DNA of 64,000 nucleotides from Coccinella septempunctata (Eukaryota; Arthropoda; Insecta; Coleoptera; Coccinellidae). Under the pieces are notes generated by a model, which saw nothing but the letters and a program-made list of their open reading frames with translations, had not been told where the DNA came from and did no database searches. Position 1 is the stretch's first letter. The number at the start of each line of letters is the position of its first letter. Made by a program: the position numbers and the translations under genes. Below are positions 1-12,514 of this stretch, in pieces. The stretch lies in assembly GCF_907165205.1 (NCBI RefSeq), contig NC_058190.1, positions 45,000,116-45,064,115 of the forward strand, given 5' to 3'.

Positions 1-770
1 AACATGTAAAATGAATCTGTGTTCAATTTGTGTCGTGAAAAGTACGAAATAGATTGATATTCCACGCCGACAACTAGGAATAGGCAAAATCCAATTTGTT
101 TGCCCATAAGAGGCAATCAGCTCTGCCCATGTTGTGTCATTTTTCAAAACGAACATAAATCTAGAAATCCAATACATGTTACTTCCGAAGGGAGGAAGAT
201 TCATTATAACGGGGATGCCGAAAAGTTCTGGGAAGACGTTAAGCTGTCGTTTACTAATTTAGTAAGAAAGTTGAGATTCCAATATGCGGCTGGATCCTTC
301 GTCAGTGGTGTGGACCCTTCGTACTAAATGGCCATTAAATAGTGATAGTTTGCAGCAAGTTCCTACCCAAATTCCGTAATGAAGTGAGGTTGCCCACTCC
401 GATGGCGCGTTTATCTCTCTCTCCACATCTGGATTGGGTTTTTGACGTTCCACGTCTTTTGGCATGTTGATCGTAACATGTCAAGGAGATGTTTCGGATC
501 GTTCAACAGATATCATCGGAGATTTCTGGCGTTTCTCGATACACAGAATTTGAAAAATGTCGGAGGGATTGGGATCCTATAGAAAGATCTTCCTGATAAG
601 ATGCCAGTTTAAAACTTTTCTGTATCGAAATAAAAGTAACGGTCAATCGAACACAAAATATATATTATTCTTCTAAGTTTACTGAGGTATTAAACTGGGT
701 ATTTTGAGAAGAATTCCATTACATACTTCAGAAATGAAGATCACCCAAATTTTGTGTATACCGAGGTGTA
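1..770. other. No recognisable gene
   Basis: Short ORFs at 100-327 (+) and 259-465 (-) overlap on opposite strands and resemble nothing I know. I see no splice-flanked exon and no repeat shared with the rest of the window. Confidence 0.4.
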
Positions 771-1406
771 TACAGGGTGAGTCTTTGACTCGTACAAATA
801 TTTTAACAGTAGATTCTTGAGGTCAAAAGAAACACTTTTTTCCCCTACCATTTTTTCCGAATCAGCTCGGTTTAAAAGATACAGCCTGTTGAAAAACCAA
901 AAAAAAAAATTATTTTTAGTTTCATCTCACAAACGGTTTTATGGAAGGGAATGAATTTCGGAATATAGTTTTCCATTCATTTGATGAATCGTTTTCGAAA
1001 ACAAGATATCACCCACGCCTTCCAGTTTTTTCATCATGACCATTACGTACCATAAAAATACCAAAAATTCAAAGAACCCAACTCTTGAAACTAAGTTGAA
1101 CGTTATCTTATGAAGATTTGAACGTTTGGTAAAATAAAAGTATTCTTCATATTTTCTCATATAATGCGCCGTTTTCGAGTAATTTGATGTTAAAAAATAT
1201 CTGTGATATTCGAAAATTGGGTACTTTGGCTGAATACAACTCAGTAAAAAATCCACAGATGTGGAGTGTCATAGATTCAAGGTATTTTTGTTTCTTCAAA
1301 GGAGGCATTGCTCATTATGAAAAAAGTAGTATAGGAAGAAAGTGTTTCTTTTGACCTCAAGAGTCTACTATTAAAATATTTGTACGAGTCAAAGACTCAA
1401 CCTGTA
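771..1406 (+). mobile_element. MITE-A copy 1, complete
   Basis: The element begins TACAGGGTGAGTCTTTGACT and ends with the inverted form (AGACTCAACCTGTA). The inverted ends are similar over roughly 100 bp, including the motif TTCTTGAGGTCAAAAGAAAC near each end. The interior has a stretch like cggcgcattatacgag and no transposase. I define the + orientation by the arm carrying ggtttaaaagatacag near the left end. Flanking TA is consistent with a Tc1/mariner-superfamily non-autonomous element, but the superfamily is inferred from the TA only. The minus ORF at 939-1256 lies entirely in the element and is probably fortuitous. Confidence 0.85.
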
Positions 1407-2876
1407 GATCTAATCAAACTTTTCTCAAACGCAATTTTTGTTTTTTCTACATCAGTTTGAAGAGGTAACGAAGAAAGATCTTGTTTTTTTGCAAATTTAA
1501 ACGCTGAATCAAACTTATCGAGGAAGACTCACCCTGTATAAACAATCTGTAAGCCATTTAGCTTAATGTAAATGTCCTGAACAATTGAAGGACAAAAAAT
1601 TATTCACTTTGGTAATATATAAAACCAAAAAATTGCTTTAACTAGCTTCAAGGCATTCGACCTCTAAGAAAAACTGCTGTTAAAAAAATTGCTTTCTTCC
1701 TATTTGAAAGTTGAAACAAGCACTGTCGTAACTTTCTGTGATTCACCGTGGAATCCAGTCCTCTTCAACGCAGAATTGAATTGTGTTCCATAAAAATTCA
1801 CTTCGCTGAAGGTTCACATTCTCATTGAATATATTTTTTTCTGAGTGTACCCTTCTGCGAAGCACAAAAAGTAACCGATTATTACTGGATCCTTGGAATG
1901 CTTTGATCATCGCGCCAAATTACTCACACAACCATGAAAAACCTCTTCCTTCAACAAAGATAGCCATGTTGTTAAACACCCTCTGATTTACAAGTTTATT
2001 GTGCTGCAGCTAAATGAGCAGGGGTCAGGTAAAACGAATCGGAAATATCGTTTAAGTGTAGAGTGGAATTGGAAGTCAAGCAAACCGACACTTGAGCTTA
2101 TTTATTGCCACTAAAATAGGTTTTTTAGACACGTAATACTGGTGTATGGGCGCATACCTGTAATGGAACTTCTGCTGCTTACTGCCTTCTGTTGAGACAG
2201 GTATCGAATGAATTACGTATCCTCTAATTTTCCGAAGTGGTATCCACCAGAAAAAGTTAACCTTTCGGTTATTTTAATCAAGAGTTGGACGAAAATAACA
2301 GGCCCGAAGAAGTTGGTGAGATCCGAACCAGCACTCTCATTTTGTACAGTTCGGCGGAATTGAGAATTTAGTGGAACCAGTTCTTAGTAACTCTAATGCT
2401 TTCAATTACTTCCTGTACTTTCCTCGATGCAGAATCCCGTTTCCTGCACAATACACAGCTTCGTTCGTAAAGTTTTAATTCGAACACGACAAACTTTTGA
2501 GAAGATAAGAGTCTGATTCTGGTATGAACAAGAAAAGTTGATTGATTCAGAAGGATGGTGGTATTTGTGGTTTCAAGCCCAGGACTGAACGGTCAGTTTG
2601 TTATCATCCATATAACTGTAGTGAGAACTGAACAGGTTTCACTCAAAGTTGTGATAATATAATATGCATGTAAGTTGTACAAGGATTTTCTGAAGAAAAT
2701 CTTAGATTTCGTGTTATTCATCTTGGAACTGTATGTAGGAAGCATCCGTAAGTTTGAGAGGAGAGATATAGAAACAGGTGCTCCACCTATGACCAGGTAG
2801 GCTGACTAGCTACCTAGGACGCACCTGCTTGCTCTAGATTACTATAAAAATGAGTTCCACGTAGAGTCGTCAACTA
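1407..2876. other. Unassigned non-coding stretch
   Basis: No long ORF, splice-flanked exon or repeat shared with the rest of the window was found. The sequence is AT-rich and resembles intron or intergenic DNA. Confidence 0.4.
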
Positions 2877-3927
2877 TACTCCATTCACTTTTATTTTGGC
2901 AGTCGGTTGGCCATGGAAATTTGACACATTTCACTCTGTATAGTACGAAAATATGGGGTTATGACGCTTGTCAAAACATTTTTGGGTTTAAATCAACGCT
3001 ATGTTGCCCGTTCTTTGTAAAAGTTTCTGTTATTACGTATTTTATCACAATGTCGAATATCTTCAGAAAATAGGTGACGAACATAACTGAAGTTTATACA
3101 AACTGATTGAAGGCATACCAAATTCAGTTATTTGCATGGAAAATACAAGAGATCAGTATAATATCATAATATGCACTAGCTTGAGGAGAGTTAATGTTCG
3201 TTATCTTCTTTGGCTAAAGTTTGAATACGTTACATCAGTTGTAGATTTCAAAAATATTAACCCGAAGATGAAATGCATATGATGCAGTGGTTGGGATTAG
3301 TATCTCCCGAAGGAATTAACAGATAATTACAAGAATGTTAAATTATTAAACAAAAATCATCTTGCATCTATATAAGTAAAGGGAATTAAGGAAGTTTCAA
3401 GTCAAGATGAACTTCACCTTTGAACAAAAATTTCTCATGAATAAACAATTATCAGGACAACTGGCGCGTATTTGTGGCTGTTCATCATTCTTATGATAAT
3501 AATAATTGGGTATTTATTGGTACCTTAAGACATTCACAATGTATAAGACAAATCAAATGAACAATAGAAAAATCAATTTTCGGGAACTTATTCTACGATG
3601 ACATTCATCGAAAATCCTTCAGTAAACTTTTCGCATTAATTCACTCAAACATAAAATTCTCAAATGCAACCACTTTTTTGGGTCTCCCAATAGAAGGAAA
3701 TTCTTTGTAATCCTCTTCATTCACATTCTTTCTGATTGTGGAAATATTCAGCTGTCTCTTTTTTCAATCACTTTCGGCATTTTCGTAATAAAAATTGATA
3801 TTAGTTGTGGCAACGGCGTTATGACCTTAACGACATTTGAGTGCCAACCTTACTCCGTTCTGGTTACAAAAACTTGAAAAAATGATTTCATGGCCAACCG
3901 ACTGCTAAAATAAATGTGAATGGAGTA
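2877..3927 (-). mobile_element. TIR-B copy 1
   Basis: The left end TACTCCATTCACTTTTATTT is matched in inverse at the right end. The inverted ends extend for about 40 bp through AGTCGGTTGGCCATG. Compared with the copies at 41.2 and 53.0 kb it lacks about 150 bp internally, next to the helix-turn-helix coding remnant near 3690-3760. In the coding (minus) direction that remnant reads NISTIRKNV and then SIGRPKKVV, which resembles the DNA-binding region of a cut-and-paste transposase. No catalytic domain is present. Confidence 0.8.
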
Positions 3928-4938
3928 TGCATATGTAGTTCTTTTCGATCGAAAGTTTGACCTGTGTCGTAGCTTGCTCTTTTTGTCAGAAGAAGGATAT
4001 TGATCGTCAAGAATATTGAGTATTTTCTTACACCTCCTCTTATTCTGATACTTGACAGCTCAATTTTTCGATTGTCGCAATTTCAGTCGAAATCCTATTT
4101 CAATTTTTCATCTCTGGTATTTGTTTTGACTTGTAACATTACACCGGCACAGATGTTACTTCAAAGGCATGTTACTCGCTGTACCCCCCTAGAGGCATTA
4201 AAATCTGTAAGGCAACAGTTGCGTCAGGCATGTAGATAATGAAATTTCGGATCCGATCAAATCGGGAAACGATTATTAAAACGTTGCACGTACACCGAGA
4301 TAATTTATAACCGTTTATTAATAAATCTCAAAGCTGGAGCGCGGTATATTGTGAATAATTGCCCAACAACATAAGGTCCTTAGGCTGGCAATATCAAGCG
4401 AACGTTATACGACATAACGGTGGAATAAAAGGCAACAATGAACGGACGTAAACGCGGATAGTTGTCGTTTTGCCTCTATGAATAGGCCGGATTAGTGTTA
4501 TATTGTGTTTATTTCAGTCAGATCCTGGTCGTCATCTTCACCTGCTGCTCCTATGTTATTAAATCGGTCTACTCGTTTCGGATTCCGCAGCACACCAGCC
4601 AGTTAACTGAATTACGCGCCATCTTGCCCCATTTTAATTCGGCACCTTTGTTTTTGCCTGCGTGGGGCCCTTTTTGCCCACGTGTGCGTTTTACGTGGAT
4701 CGCATCGGGCGTGTTTTTAGACGCAATGGGGTAATTAAGTTTGGCTTATCTCAATTCGGGAAAAGGCACGACCGCAAATTGACCTGACTGGATTTGGGGA
4801 ACAACTCAATAATAGCCTAATTTGGCTATTATACTTCACCCTTCATTGCTCCAGTTTTTCTTTAAATGAGCAAGATATTCTACACTAAAGACCAAAAGCA
4901 GCCTCTATTGGAAATGCAACGGGTTTCTCAGCCCTTTC
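3928..4938. other. Unassigned stretch with a GC-richer patch near 4500-4740
   Basis: Two open frames (4000-4239 and 4495-4734, +) are not recognisable. The second follows an acceptor-like gtttatttcag and is less AT-rich than its surroundings, but it ends at a stop with no donor and shows no domain. It could be a conserved non-coding block or part of an untranslated exon; I cannot tell. Confidence 0.3.
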
Positions 4939-5139
4939 CTAAACCTGCTCTAGGGGCGTAAGATCAGGAGAACACGGTGGCCATTGTAAGTGGGGTTTCG
5001 ATTGTGCCACTACGTCGCATAAAGCTAATCCTCCAGTTTCAGAGTTCCAATGAACCAGGGTAGCTTCAAGGAGATCCCTTCCTTCTCGTCCAAAACAAGA
5101 CATTTTCATTCCCAAATCCCCCTGCAAAACAACTGTCAA
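4939..5139 (-). pseudogene. Decayed transposase fragment (WPPxSPDLTPL motif)
   Basis: A 66-codon minus-strand ORF ends with LQWPPCSPDLTPLEQV. WPPRSPDLTPLD is a conserved block around the third catalytic acidic residue in Tc1/mariner-type transposases of insects. Here the block is followed by EQV and then a stop, so the active-site region is broken. The upstream residues (LVHWNSETGGLAL) cannot be aligned by eye. No terminal repeats were located, so this is a transposon fossil of unknown family. Confidence 0.45.
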
Positions 5140-6500
5140 GAATTCAAACGAACAAGAATGAGAGACTGAAATCTCGTATAATATACGCTTTCTCTTCTTC
5201 GACAGAATTTGAATGCATACTCCAGAATCCTTAGCAATGAAGCACCAAAATATTCATGACATGACTCACATAACAGCAATTACCTACAAAGTACGAAATA
5301 TTATCCAAGATCGTATCATTAGACCGTAGAAGTATACGAGGCTCCAGAAGAAGGATTGCCAACATGGGCAATAAAAACGCAGTGAAAGAAATATACGAGG
5401 CGTGCTTGAGAAGAATGGAAGGTATATACTTTCACGCTACATTGTTTCCAGAATTGTGAGACAGTAAATTTGCATATTTAGTGAACGTTAATTTGATCGC
5501 AATGTGGACACTTTGAGGTACGGGCAATTCAGCGAAGAAGGCATTTTATGTCTTCGGGTTTTGGCGAACAAAAGCCATGCAAGAATACCGATTATCCTGA
5601 ACATAAAATAAGAGTGATCTAGATAAAAAAAATTGGAGTAGAGGAAAAAGATTTATTCTCCATTCGTGGATCAGTTATGAATGATTCATTTTGTGTGCGT
5701 TTCCACACGTGTTTTTATCCTCTCATTTCAAATCCTAATTAAGAAAATGAAAGAGCGAATTCCTGCTATTCGGATGCTGAATTCCCCAAACTTCATCGTT
5801 TTCCTGATATTCCTTTACCCTCATATTTTGAACCCCGCGAATGTAAATATTTGTCCTTTGGCTGTTTCATCACACACAAATTCAGTGGACCCTAAATGTA
5901 ACCAAGGGGCCTTTGGAAACTTGTAGTCGGTTGATGAACGGGATTTTAGCCCCTAAATAGGGCTGTCAAGTTCCTAGAACGTCGAAAGGGAGGTGGACAC
6001 AAGATTTCATTACATTCAAATCAGTTTCGCGAAGCTTAAAACACGTTTTTCGGTCTTCGCTTTGAAGGCTGATGCAGATTGGATGGTCCTGTTAAAGACC
6101 AAAATTGAGTCTTTCTTACATAATCTAGAGAGTGGATCGGTCTTCTCTGCCAATACAAATTAATTAAAACATACCATGATGGCAAATTACAAGGTGGGAT
6201 TCGTGCCTCGGGCTTTTTAATATGTTGAAGTCTACGAAAGCGCTATTACACGGGTAATGCTAGTGATTTCTGTTGAAAACGACATAAATATTTATGGCGA
6301 TTAATAAATTATTCAGGGGAAAGTGAGGTTAGCTTGTTTATCAACTTAATTACTGAGATTAGTGGTCCGAATTCAGGAAATCTTGTTTGCTGCTCACGAA
6401 TTATTCTTTCTACATTGAAATATGACATTTTTTAATCGAATTCACAGCTGGTTTTATAAGACCTCCTCCATTTTCTCAATTTTGAATTCATTCCCCAAAA
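5140..6500. other. Unassigned non-coding stretch
   Basis: One ORF at 5681-5926 (+) is hydrophobic but has no recognisable domain, splice sites or homologous copy in the window. Nothing else is supportable. Confidence 0.35.
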
Positions 6501-7172
6501 TACAGGGTGAGTTTTTGGCTCGTACAAATATTTTAACAGTAGATTCTTGAGGTCAAAAGAAACACTTTTTTCCCCTACCATTTTTCTTTAATCGGCTCAG
6601 TTTGAAAGATACAGGCTGATACAGGCATAAAAAAAATTATTTTCAGTTCTATCTCACAAGCGGTTCCATCGAATGGAATGACTTTCGGAATATAGTTTTT
6701 CATTTACTTGATGAATTTTTTTCGAACACAAGATATTACCTACGTCTTCCAGTTTTCTTATTATGACCCATGAAAATACTTGAAAATTCAATAAACCCAA
6801 CTCTTGAAACTGAGTTGAACGTTATCTAATGAATATTTGATCGATTTGTAAAATAAAAGTATTCTTCATATTTTCTTGTATAATGCGCCGTTTTCGAGTA
6901 ATTTGATGTTCAGAAATAAAAAAATTCGAAAAATTGGTTACTTTGACCAAATGCAACTCTTCTTAATAGATCCACAGATGTGTAGCGTCACCGATTTAGC
7001 TAGTTATTCTGAAGGTAATTCTGTTTTTCCAGGGGTGGCACAGCTCATTATAAAAATGAGCTATATCTTTTTATCAGGGCCGAATCGGGAAAATGGTATA
7101 GGAAAAAAGTGTTTCTTCTGACCTCAAAACCTGCTGTTAAAATATCTGTACGAGTCAAAGACTCACCCTGTA
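6501..7172 (+). mobile_element. MITE-A copy 2, complete
   Basis: Starts TACAGGGTGAGTTTTTGGCT and ends GACTCACCCTGTA. Both roughly 100-bp inverted arms and the internal cgccgttttcgagtaatttg segment are present. It is in the same orientation as copy 1 and is one of the best preserved copies. The ORF at 6876-7121 is inside the element and has no known domain. Confidence 0.87.
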
Positions 7173-8696
7173 TATCTGTCGATGAATCTGAAAGTATTAG
7201 GATGTGAAATAAAAAAAAATATTAAAATTTTTGCAAAACATCATGCTTTTATCTAAGTTTTTTTAATATACTTGGAAAATAAATTCAGTTTCGAAATGTT
7301 CACAGCCTTTAGTAGAATCTATTGAAGGAGCGATGTAGCCAAGAGTAATTTTTAGTTGGGATTTAAAAAAAATTGCATCATTTTGTATTTGTATATTCGA
7401 TTCCATTAAAGTCATTTGTCATTAATTAACTGATGATAGATGGCTCATTTTCCAATGTGTCGACGCCAAACCTGTATGTTTTCATCATTGTTCACTATCA
7501 ATCATCAAGCTTTGTTTTGTTGAAATTGCAGGAAAAATCTACATGACAACAACTAACACTCGTATTCCATAAAATACGTAATACCGTTTCTCCAACACTG
7601 GTCGAAAATCGTAATATGTAGTATCTGGTAAACTGGACATTTCGAGCGTTGTTGATGTAATATTGACAATATCCCACATAGAGCATAATTATTGATGACC
7701 CAGGGGAAACAACTTTCCATTATTTACTGAAATTTTGATGTCGAATACCATTAATAATGCCTTTGGGATGATGCAGGTGTAGAATTCGTTAAAGAAATAG
7801 TTTCACAATCAAAAGCTTCATTTTGTGATTGAAATACTCATTATTCATTATAATAATTTTATTCCTGATTTTGACAATTATTCCATTTCGGGGATTAATT
7901 ATTAGCGGATAAATACGATGCATTCGTTATAAATGTTAATTAGTGAATGATTTTAAAAAACAGATTTCGAAACTAATTAATTATACCTATGGCAATTTCT
8001 ATCTGAATTTTACACGACCGTATTAAATTATTTATCGGGTACATTTGTATACAAGCTGTAAATAATTTAATCACGAAAATTAGTTCAATGCCTGTAGAAT
8101 ATTTGTCATTTTCACCTGATGTATCTCACATTTTCATTATCTATCACGAAGCCAAACAAAGAAAGTCCCATTTCAATATCTATGACTCAAAAACTGGGTT
8201 TTATCTTTCCAGTTTTAACCTACGACTGATAAAATGCATGCCTTTCAAAATATTATTTTTTGGCTAGACGACGACATTCCCTAGAATAAAAGTTTTAAAA
8301 ACCGTCTCAAGGTCTTTTCGGCATTATCAATGTCATAATCTTCAGCGGAGCATCTCAAGGTTCCAGAGGAAGTTGTAACATTTAATAATGCAATAATGAT
8401 TTGAAAGTTTGAGGGTATTTAAGGTGTATGTGAGACCAGGTAAAGCACTTCAAAGTACAAAGACAAGTCTGGCGCTGTTGACTATAAACAAGGGTTTGAA
8501 GTTACAATGATATATTTATGGGCCATAAAAGGAAACTTATCTGTCTATTCCATAACCGGGAAAAGATGATTATGTAGGTGTGCGGAAAAAATCGTTATTG
8601 TAAGGAACGGAATTTGGCTTCTCTTCATTATTTCCTTATGATACGTGTCTGATTCTTGTGATCTCCCTGGATGAAAAAGTGATATGGGATGCAAAT
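7173..8696. other. Unassigned AT-rich stretch
   Basis: Very AT-rich with no supportable exon. The ORF at 7498-7686 (-) has no recognisable features. Confidence 0.4.
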
Positions 8697-8742
8697 CATT
8701 AGCCTACTATAGAACCAAACAAAATTTCAATGTCAAAATATT

Positions 8743-9051
8743 TTATAACTCAACATATTCTCCTCTTAATTGGATACATTTATTACAGCGAACCTGCAAC
8801 GTCTCTACACCTTTCAAAGAAAATGTTTCTTCTTGCTCTGCAAACCAGACCTCCACAGCTTTTATTATCTTCTCGTTGGAAGAAAATTTACGACCTTTAA
8901 ATTTTTTTTTCGGTTGAGGAAAGAGATGATAGTCGGATGGCGCCAAATCTGGTGAATAAGGGGGGTGTTCTAGTAATTCAAACCCTAAATCACGAATCTT
9001 CTGCATGGCAACATGAGAGTTGTGTGCAGGGGCGTTGTCCTGCAAAAACAA
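8743..9051 (-). pseudogene. Mariner transposase C-terminal part (copy A)
   Basis: This 102-codon ORF contains the second catalytic aspartate (LQDNAPAH) and the third (YSPDLAPSD), separated as expected for the D,D34D mariner class. It is followed by the conserved C-terminal region (KFKGRKFSSNEK, RCNKCIQLRGEYVE). The upstream half of the gene is out of frame, so no functional transposase can be made from this copy. Confidence 0.85.
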
Positions 9052-9270
9052 AACACCTTTGGATAGCTTTCCGCGTCTTTTCTCTTTAATTTTTTACCGT
9101 GGAGTGGTCAGTAATGTCGAATAGTAATCTCCGGTTATCGTTCTACCCTTATCCAAAAAATCAATCATAATTGCTCCATGGCAATCCCAAAAAGCAGGAA
9201 CTTTTCCAGCAGATTTTTGGACGGGAAACTTCTTAGGTCTTGGAGAACCAGAGTGTCGCCATTCCATGGA

Positions 9271-9579
9271 TTATTGCTTTGTTTCTGGATCGTAGAAATG
9301 TCTCATCCATATAATAACAATTCGGTTTAAGAATTCTACATCGTTTTCAAATCGAGCACAGATCGAACGCGATGCTTCTACCCTTGCACGCTTTTGGTCA
9401 ACATTCAAACATTTGGGGATCCATTTTGCAGCAATTTTTCTTATGTCCCAATTGACGTGAACTCTATGATTAACACATTCGTATGAAATATTCAGTGCTT
9501 CAGATATCCGTTTTAGCCCAATTCGACGGTCTGATAAAATCATGTCATGAACTGCATCGATATTTTCGGGGACTGACAC
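9271..9579 (-). pseudogene. Mariner transposase central part (copy A)
   Basis: The ORF covers the second helix-turn-helix and linker region (DRRIGLKRISEALNIS, then IAAKWIPKCLNVDQKRARVE). It reaches the position of the first catalytic aspartate, where the expected TIDETW reads IIWMRHFYD. This is caused by two extra bases plus a nine-base loss, so the frame returns at FYDPETK without the aspartate. Copy G carries the same two-base insertion. Confidence 0.8.
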
Positions 9580-9653
9580 AGAAACTGGCCTTCCCGAACG
9601 GTCATCATCTTCAATCGAAAATTTACCTCTTTTGAAGCTTGCAGTCCAATTGT

Positions 9654-11272
9654 GTGTCTATTTTCATTTTTCGAGAGGATTTTTTTTAAATTATCACTAT
9701 TTGATCTGTTTCAACACCAACCTATTAAAATTTGAAGGAGGAATGGTTAGAGTTCCTTTTCTCAATTTTTTTTGTGGGTGGAGAAGAATTATGAGAAAGA
9801 AAATAAAATAAGAGGAAAATTACGAATATTGGATCAGAAAGATCTTCAAGATTTTTCAGTAGAGGAGATCATGTGGCGATGGTTTTTGGCTCGAAAATAA
9901 TATTCTAGATAAATTCTGGTATATTTATGATATTTATTATATTTTTCCGATATGTCTTGAATATCTCCAATATTCCTCGAGCATTTTCGAAGTGAAAAAC
10001 TTCAAAAATAATAATAAATTTTGCAATAACAAAAGTTTCTTTCCGTTATATTCAGGAGAAAAAAGATTTGGGTATCCTATCCAGCTGCATCCCCAAGATC
10101 TGTCAGGAGAAGAGTTCATCTGGCGATGGTTTCTGATGGTTGAAATTATTGTGGTCCAAAAATTGATCCATCACGAGGATTACCATAATTTTTTTCTACC
10201 CAAAAAAATTTCCGTTCTCTTCTCGATGCATATCAATTTCACGAGATCGAATACCGAGATTCTGTGCTAAGTCCCAGGCAACCCGATGCCGAATCATAAT
10301 TATTACACATCCGAACAGAAACTCAAGAACTCGCCGATGAGTCGAACAGTGAAGGGCCCCCCGTGTAACGTGATAATATCAATAGGTGCCTTCCCCCCAG
10401 CTCAACTCATTATACGGCTTCGCTACGGCCGACGTGGAGTAATCCCCCAATCCCTCCGACCAAGGAGTAATAAAATAAGAACGGGGCGCAAAGGAGGCAC
10501 GGAGGAAACCAAATCCCGCCAATTTTCATGAATATTTCGTTCGAACGAACTCTCTATTAAATATCCTGTCATAATAGACCTCTCCGGTGGAATAAACATA
10601 ATTCGAGCAGTCTGCGGGCAATGTTGCGAGAAATATAAACTTGGACTAAATGGTCCTTGGTGTAATTCACCGGGAATTTAATGAACGGAAAAAACGACAT
10701 TCACGATTTGTTAAAATGTGTGGGTCCCCCTTTCTGATGGCCTTCGTCGGTGTTTAAGTGCTCTGTTTTGGTTCCCCGTTCCGCAGATGTTCCCTGGATG
10801 GTTCGATGGGACCCCCGCATTTCCAGGCAGTAACTGGGGGTAATTAGACCAGACTCATTCTAACCCTTTGAGGGTTTTGGTATTCTCAAAGACGAACGTC
10901 TTCTATGATGCTCACAAACGCCAGCTTCGGTGGCGCTTGCCTTATGCCGACCTATTTCTTGATTTTTTTCGATTCAGCTTGTATATTTGAAGGAAAATAC
11001 ACAGGTCACCAACTGAAATTGGTGAAATAAAAAATAGGGGTTTCTGAAGCCAAGTTTTTCAGTTTTACAACTTGCAGCACTCAATGTTAACTAAAAAGTC
11101 ACCTATAGGTCATGAAATAAATCATTATGACAGCCAAAATGGCCATTCAATCTTGGGATCTTACTGAACAGCCATTACTTTGGTATAAAGAAGTTCTACT
11201 ACTTAATTCTTATAGAACCCAAAGCTAAGTAGGATTTTAATCCAACGTTGTATTACGTAATAATGATAACAT
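9654..11272. other. Unassigned stretch with GC-rich 10.28-10.86 kb block
   Basis: From about 10280 to 10860 the sequence is markedly richer in GC than its surroundings, without a convincing exon. ORFs at 9992-10270 and 10286-10531 (+) show no recognisable domain. A short acceptor-like site at 10786 is discussed among the rejected items. The block may be a conserved non-coding element. Confidence 0.3.
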
Positions 11273-12127
11273 TACGAGGGTGTATTGTTCTATCTAGTTG
11301 GCCTAAGCCAGTTCCATGCATAAAAAAAATATTGCGTTACCATAGCAACGAACAATAACTCATTAGAAGTGTCAGTGTGAAGTTTGAGGTAAAAAAAGTA
11401 AACCAGAGATACGCAATAAATTAAAAGAAAGAAGATATCAACCGAAATTGTGAAAATCGAAAAATTTGAGTATCGAGCCATCATCAAGTACCTGTATTTA
11501 AAAGGGTTAAGAGGTAAGCAGATTTAGCAGATTAACGAAGATATGCTTAATACCCTTGGTGATCAATGTCCTTCGTTTGCGGCCGTGCAAAAATTGGACT
11601 GAAGTTTCGTGTCTAAAAATCTGCTGGAAAAGTTCTTGCTTCAGTTTTTTGGGATTGCCATGGAGTAATCATGATTGATTTTTTGGATAAGGGTGGAACA
11701 ATAACCGGAGATTACTGTTCGACATTACTGACCACTCTACGGGAAAAAATTAAAGAGAAAAGAAGCTATCCAAAGGTGTTTTGTTTTTGCAGAACAACGC
11801 CCCTGCACACAAATCTCTTAAGGCCATGCAAAAAATTCGTGATTTAGGGTTTGAATTACTCACCACACTATCATCTCTTTCCTCAATTGAAAAAAGTTTA
11901 AAAGGTCGTAAATTTTCTTTCAACGAGGAGGTAATAAAAGCTGTGGAGGTCTGGTTTGGAGAGCAAGAAGAAACAGTTTTTTTGAAAGGTCTAGAGGCGT
12001 TGCAGCTTCGCTGTAATAAATGTGTCTATCCAGTTAAGAGGAGAATATGTTGAGAAATAAAATATTTTGACATTGAAATTTCATTTGGTTTTATAGTAGA
12101 CTAAGAATTTTTCAATATATCTTCGTA
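11273..12127 (+). mobile_element. MLE copy B, internally deleted mariner with both ends
   Basis: Both ends are present: TACGAGGGTGTATTG at the left and TATATCTTCGTA at the right, with TA at each edge. The 5' leader and first transposase codons are followed by a junction near 11605, where aaattggactg meets aagtttcgtg. This removes the DNA-binding region through the first catalytic aspartate. The C-terminal part (11781-12053) keeps LQNNAPAH, in which the second catalytic aspartate has become asparagine, and it lacks the YSPDLAPSD block. It is a non-autonomous derivative. Confidence 0.9.
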
Positions 12128-12385
12128 TTGAAATGTAACAAAGTTTTGAAATATACAGTGAATGATGTTCCCATAAAAATCTTTGAAGACTCTGCTTGAT
12201 ATAAAAAAATTTCTTGTATACTGTCAAAACTTTCTGGAATTCGGTGAGATCAAATAAATTTTTTGGTGCCTTGTCACATTCCATTTTGTAATTCACAAAT
12301 ACCGAAAAAATTTCAACGGCTTCGAAAGTCTTCCAGTGTAATGCATTCATCCATCTGGTCTCCCTTTCACTCTCGGAGCCTGCAG
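12128..12385. other. Short unassigned stretch before the candidate exon
   Basis: AT-rich, with a minus ORF at 12081-12350 of no recognisable product; probably intron leading to the acceptor at 12385. Confidence 0.3.
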
Positions 12386-12514
12386 TTAAGACTCGAGTGG
12401 TACTCCAACGTTTCGGAGGTTATTCTTCAGTCATGTAATTACAGAGCAAGATGTGATCATCATCCGATACCTGAGATTACCGCCATGGACCCGGGGACAA
12501 GAATGGGGCCGCAG
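12386..12514 (+). CDS. Candidate upstream extracellular exon
   Basis: A 129-nt open stretch follows a pyrimidine-rich acceptor (tccctttcac...cctgcag). It reads 43 codons from LRLEWYSNVSEV through two cysteines (SCNYRARC) to AMDPGTRMGPQ. NVS is a potential N-glycosylation site. It starts and ends in phase 0, so it could join directly to the phase-0 start of the transmembrane exon at 34501. It is clearly richer in GC than its flanks and matches no repeat family seen here. The donor CAG|GTTTGC is weak, and the reading frame also runs on past it. I treat it as a possible exon for the ectodomain next to the membrane. No conserved domain is recognisable. Confidence 0.42.

Larger units (their letters stand above)
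8697..9653 (-). mobile_element. MLE copy A, mariner, 5' truncated
   Basis: Reading on the minus strand, the element runs from inside the transposase N-terminal region (about 9653) to TTAGCCTACTATAG near its 3' end. The 5' TIR and first part of the gene are missing, and the outermost 3' bases (TCCTCGTA) are lost. Two ORFs remain: 9271-9579 (central region, MSVPENIDAVHDMILSD onward) and 8743-9051 (LQDNAPAHNSH, YSPDLAPSDYHLF, AEQEETF). A two-base insertion near the first catalytic aspartate and a later nine-base deletion disrupt the frame. Confidence 0.9.

Noticed and set aside
10290..10400. Self-cleaving ribozyme (ccgatgagtcgaac resembles a hammerhead core)
   Set aside because: The invariant CUGAUGA is not present and the GAAA partner and stems cannot be drawn.
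10787..10839. Possible 53-nt exon after an excellent acceptor (gttccccgttccgcag) with a gtaatt donor
   Set aside because: Two of three frames are open to the donor, but neither gives the phase 0 needed to join the candidate exon at 12386. It is too short to judge and no domain is visible.
11290..11487. Minus ORF MMMARYSNFSIFTISVDIF..., also at 14719-14979 and 44503-44691, resembling a small membrane protein
   Set aside because: It is the antisense of the mariner 5' leader and first codons, so it recurs with every 5' mariner end and has no independent support.
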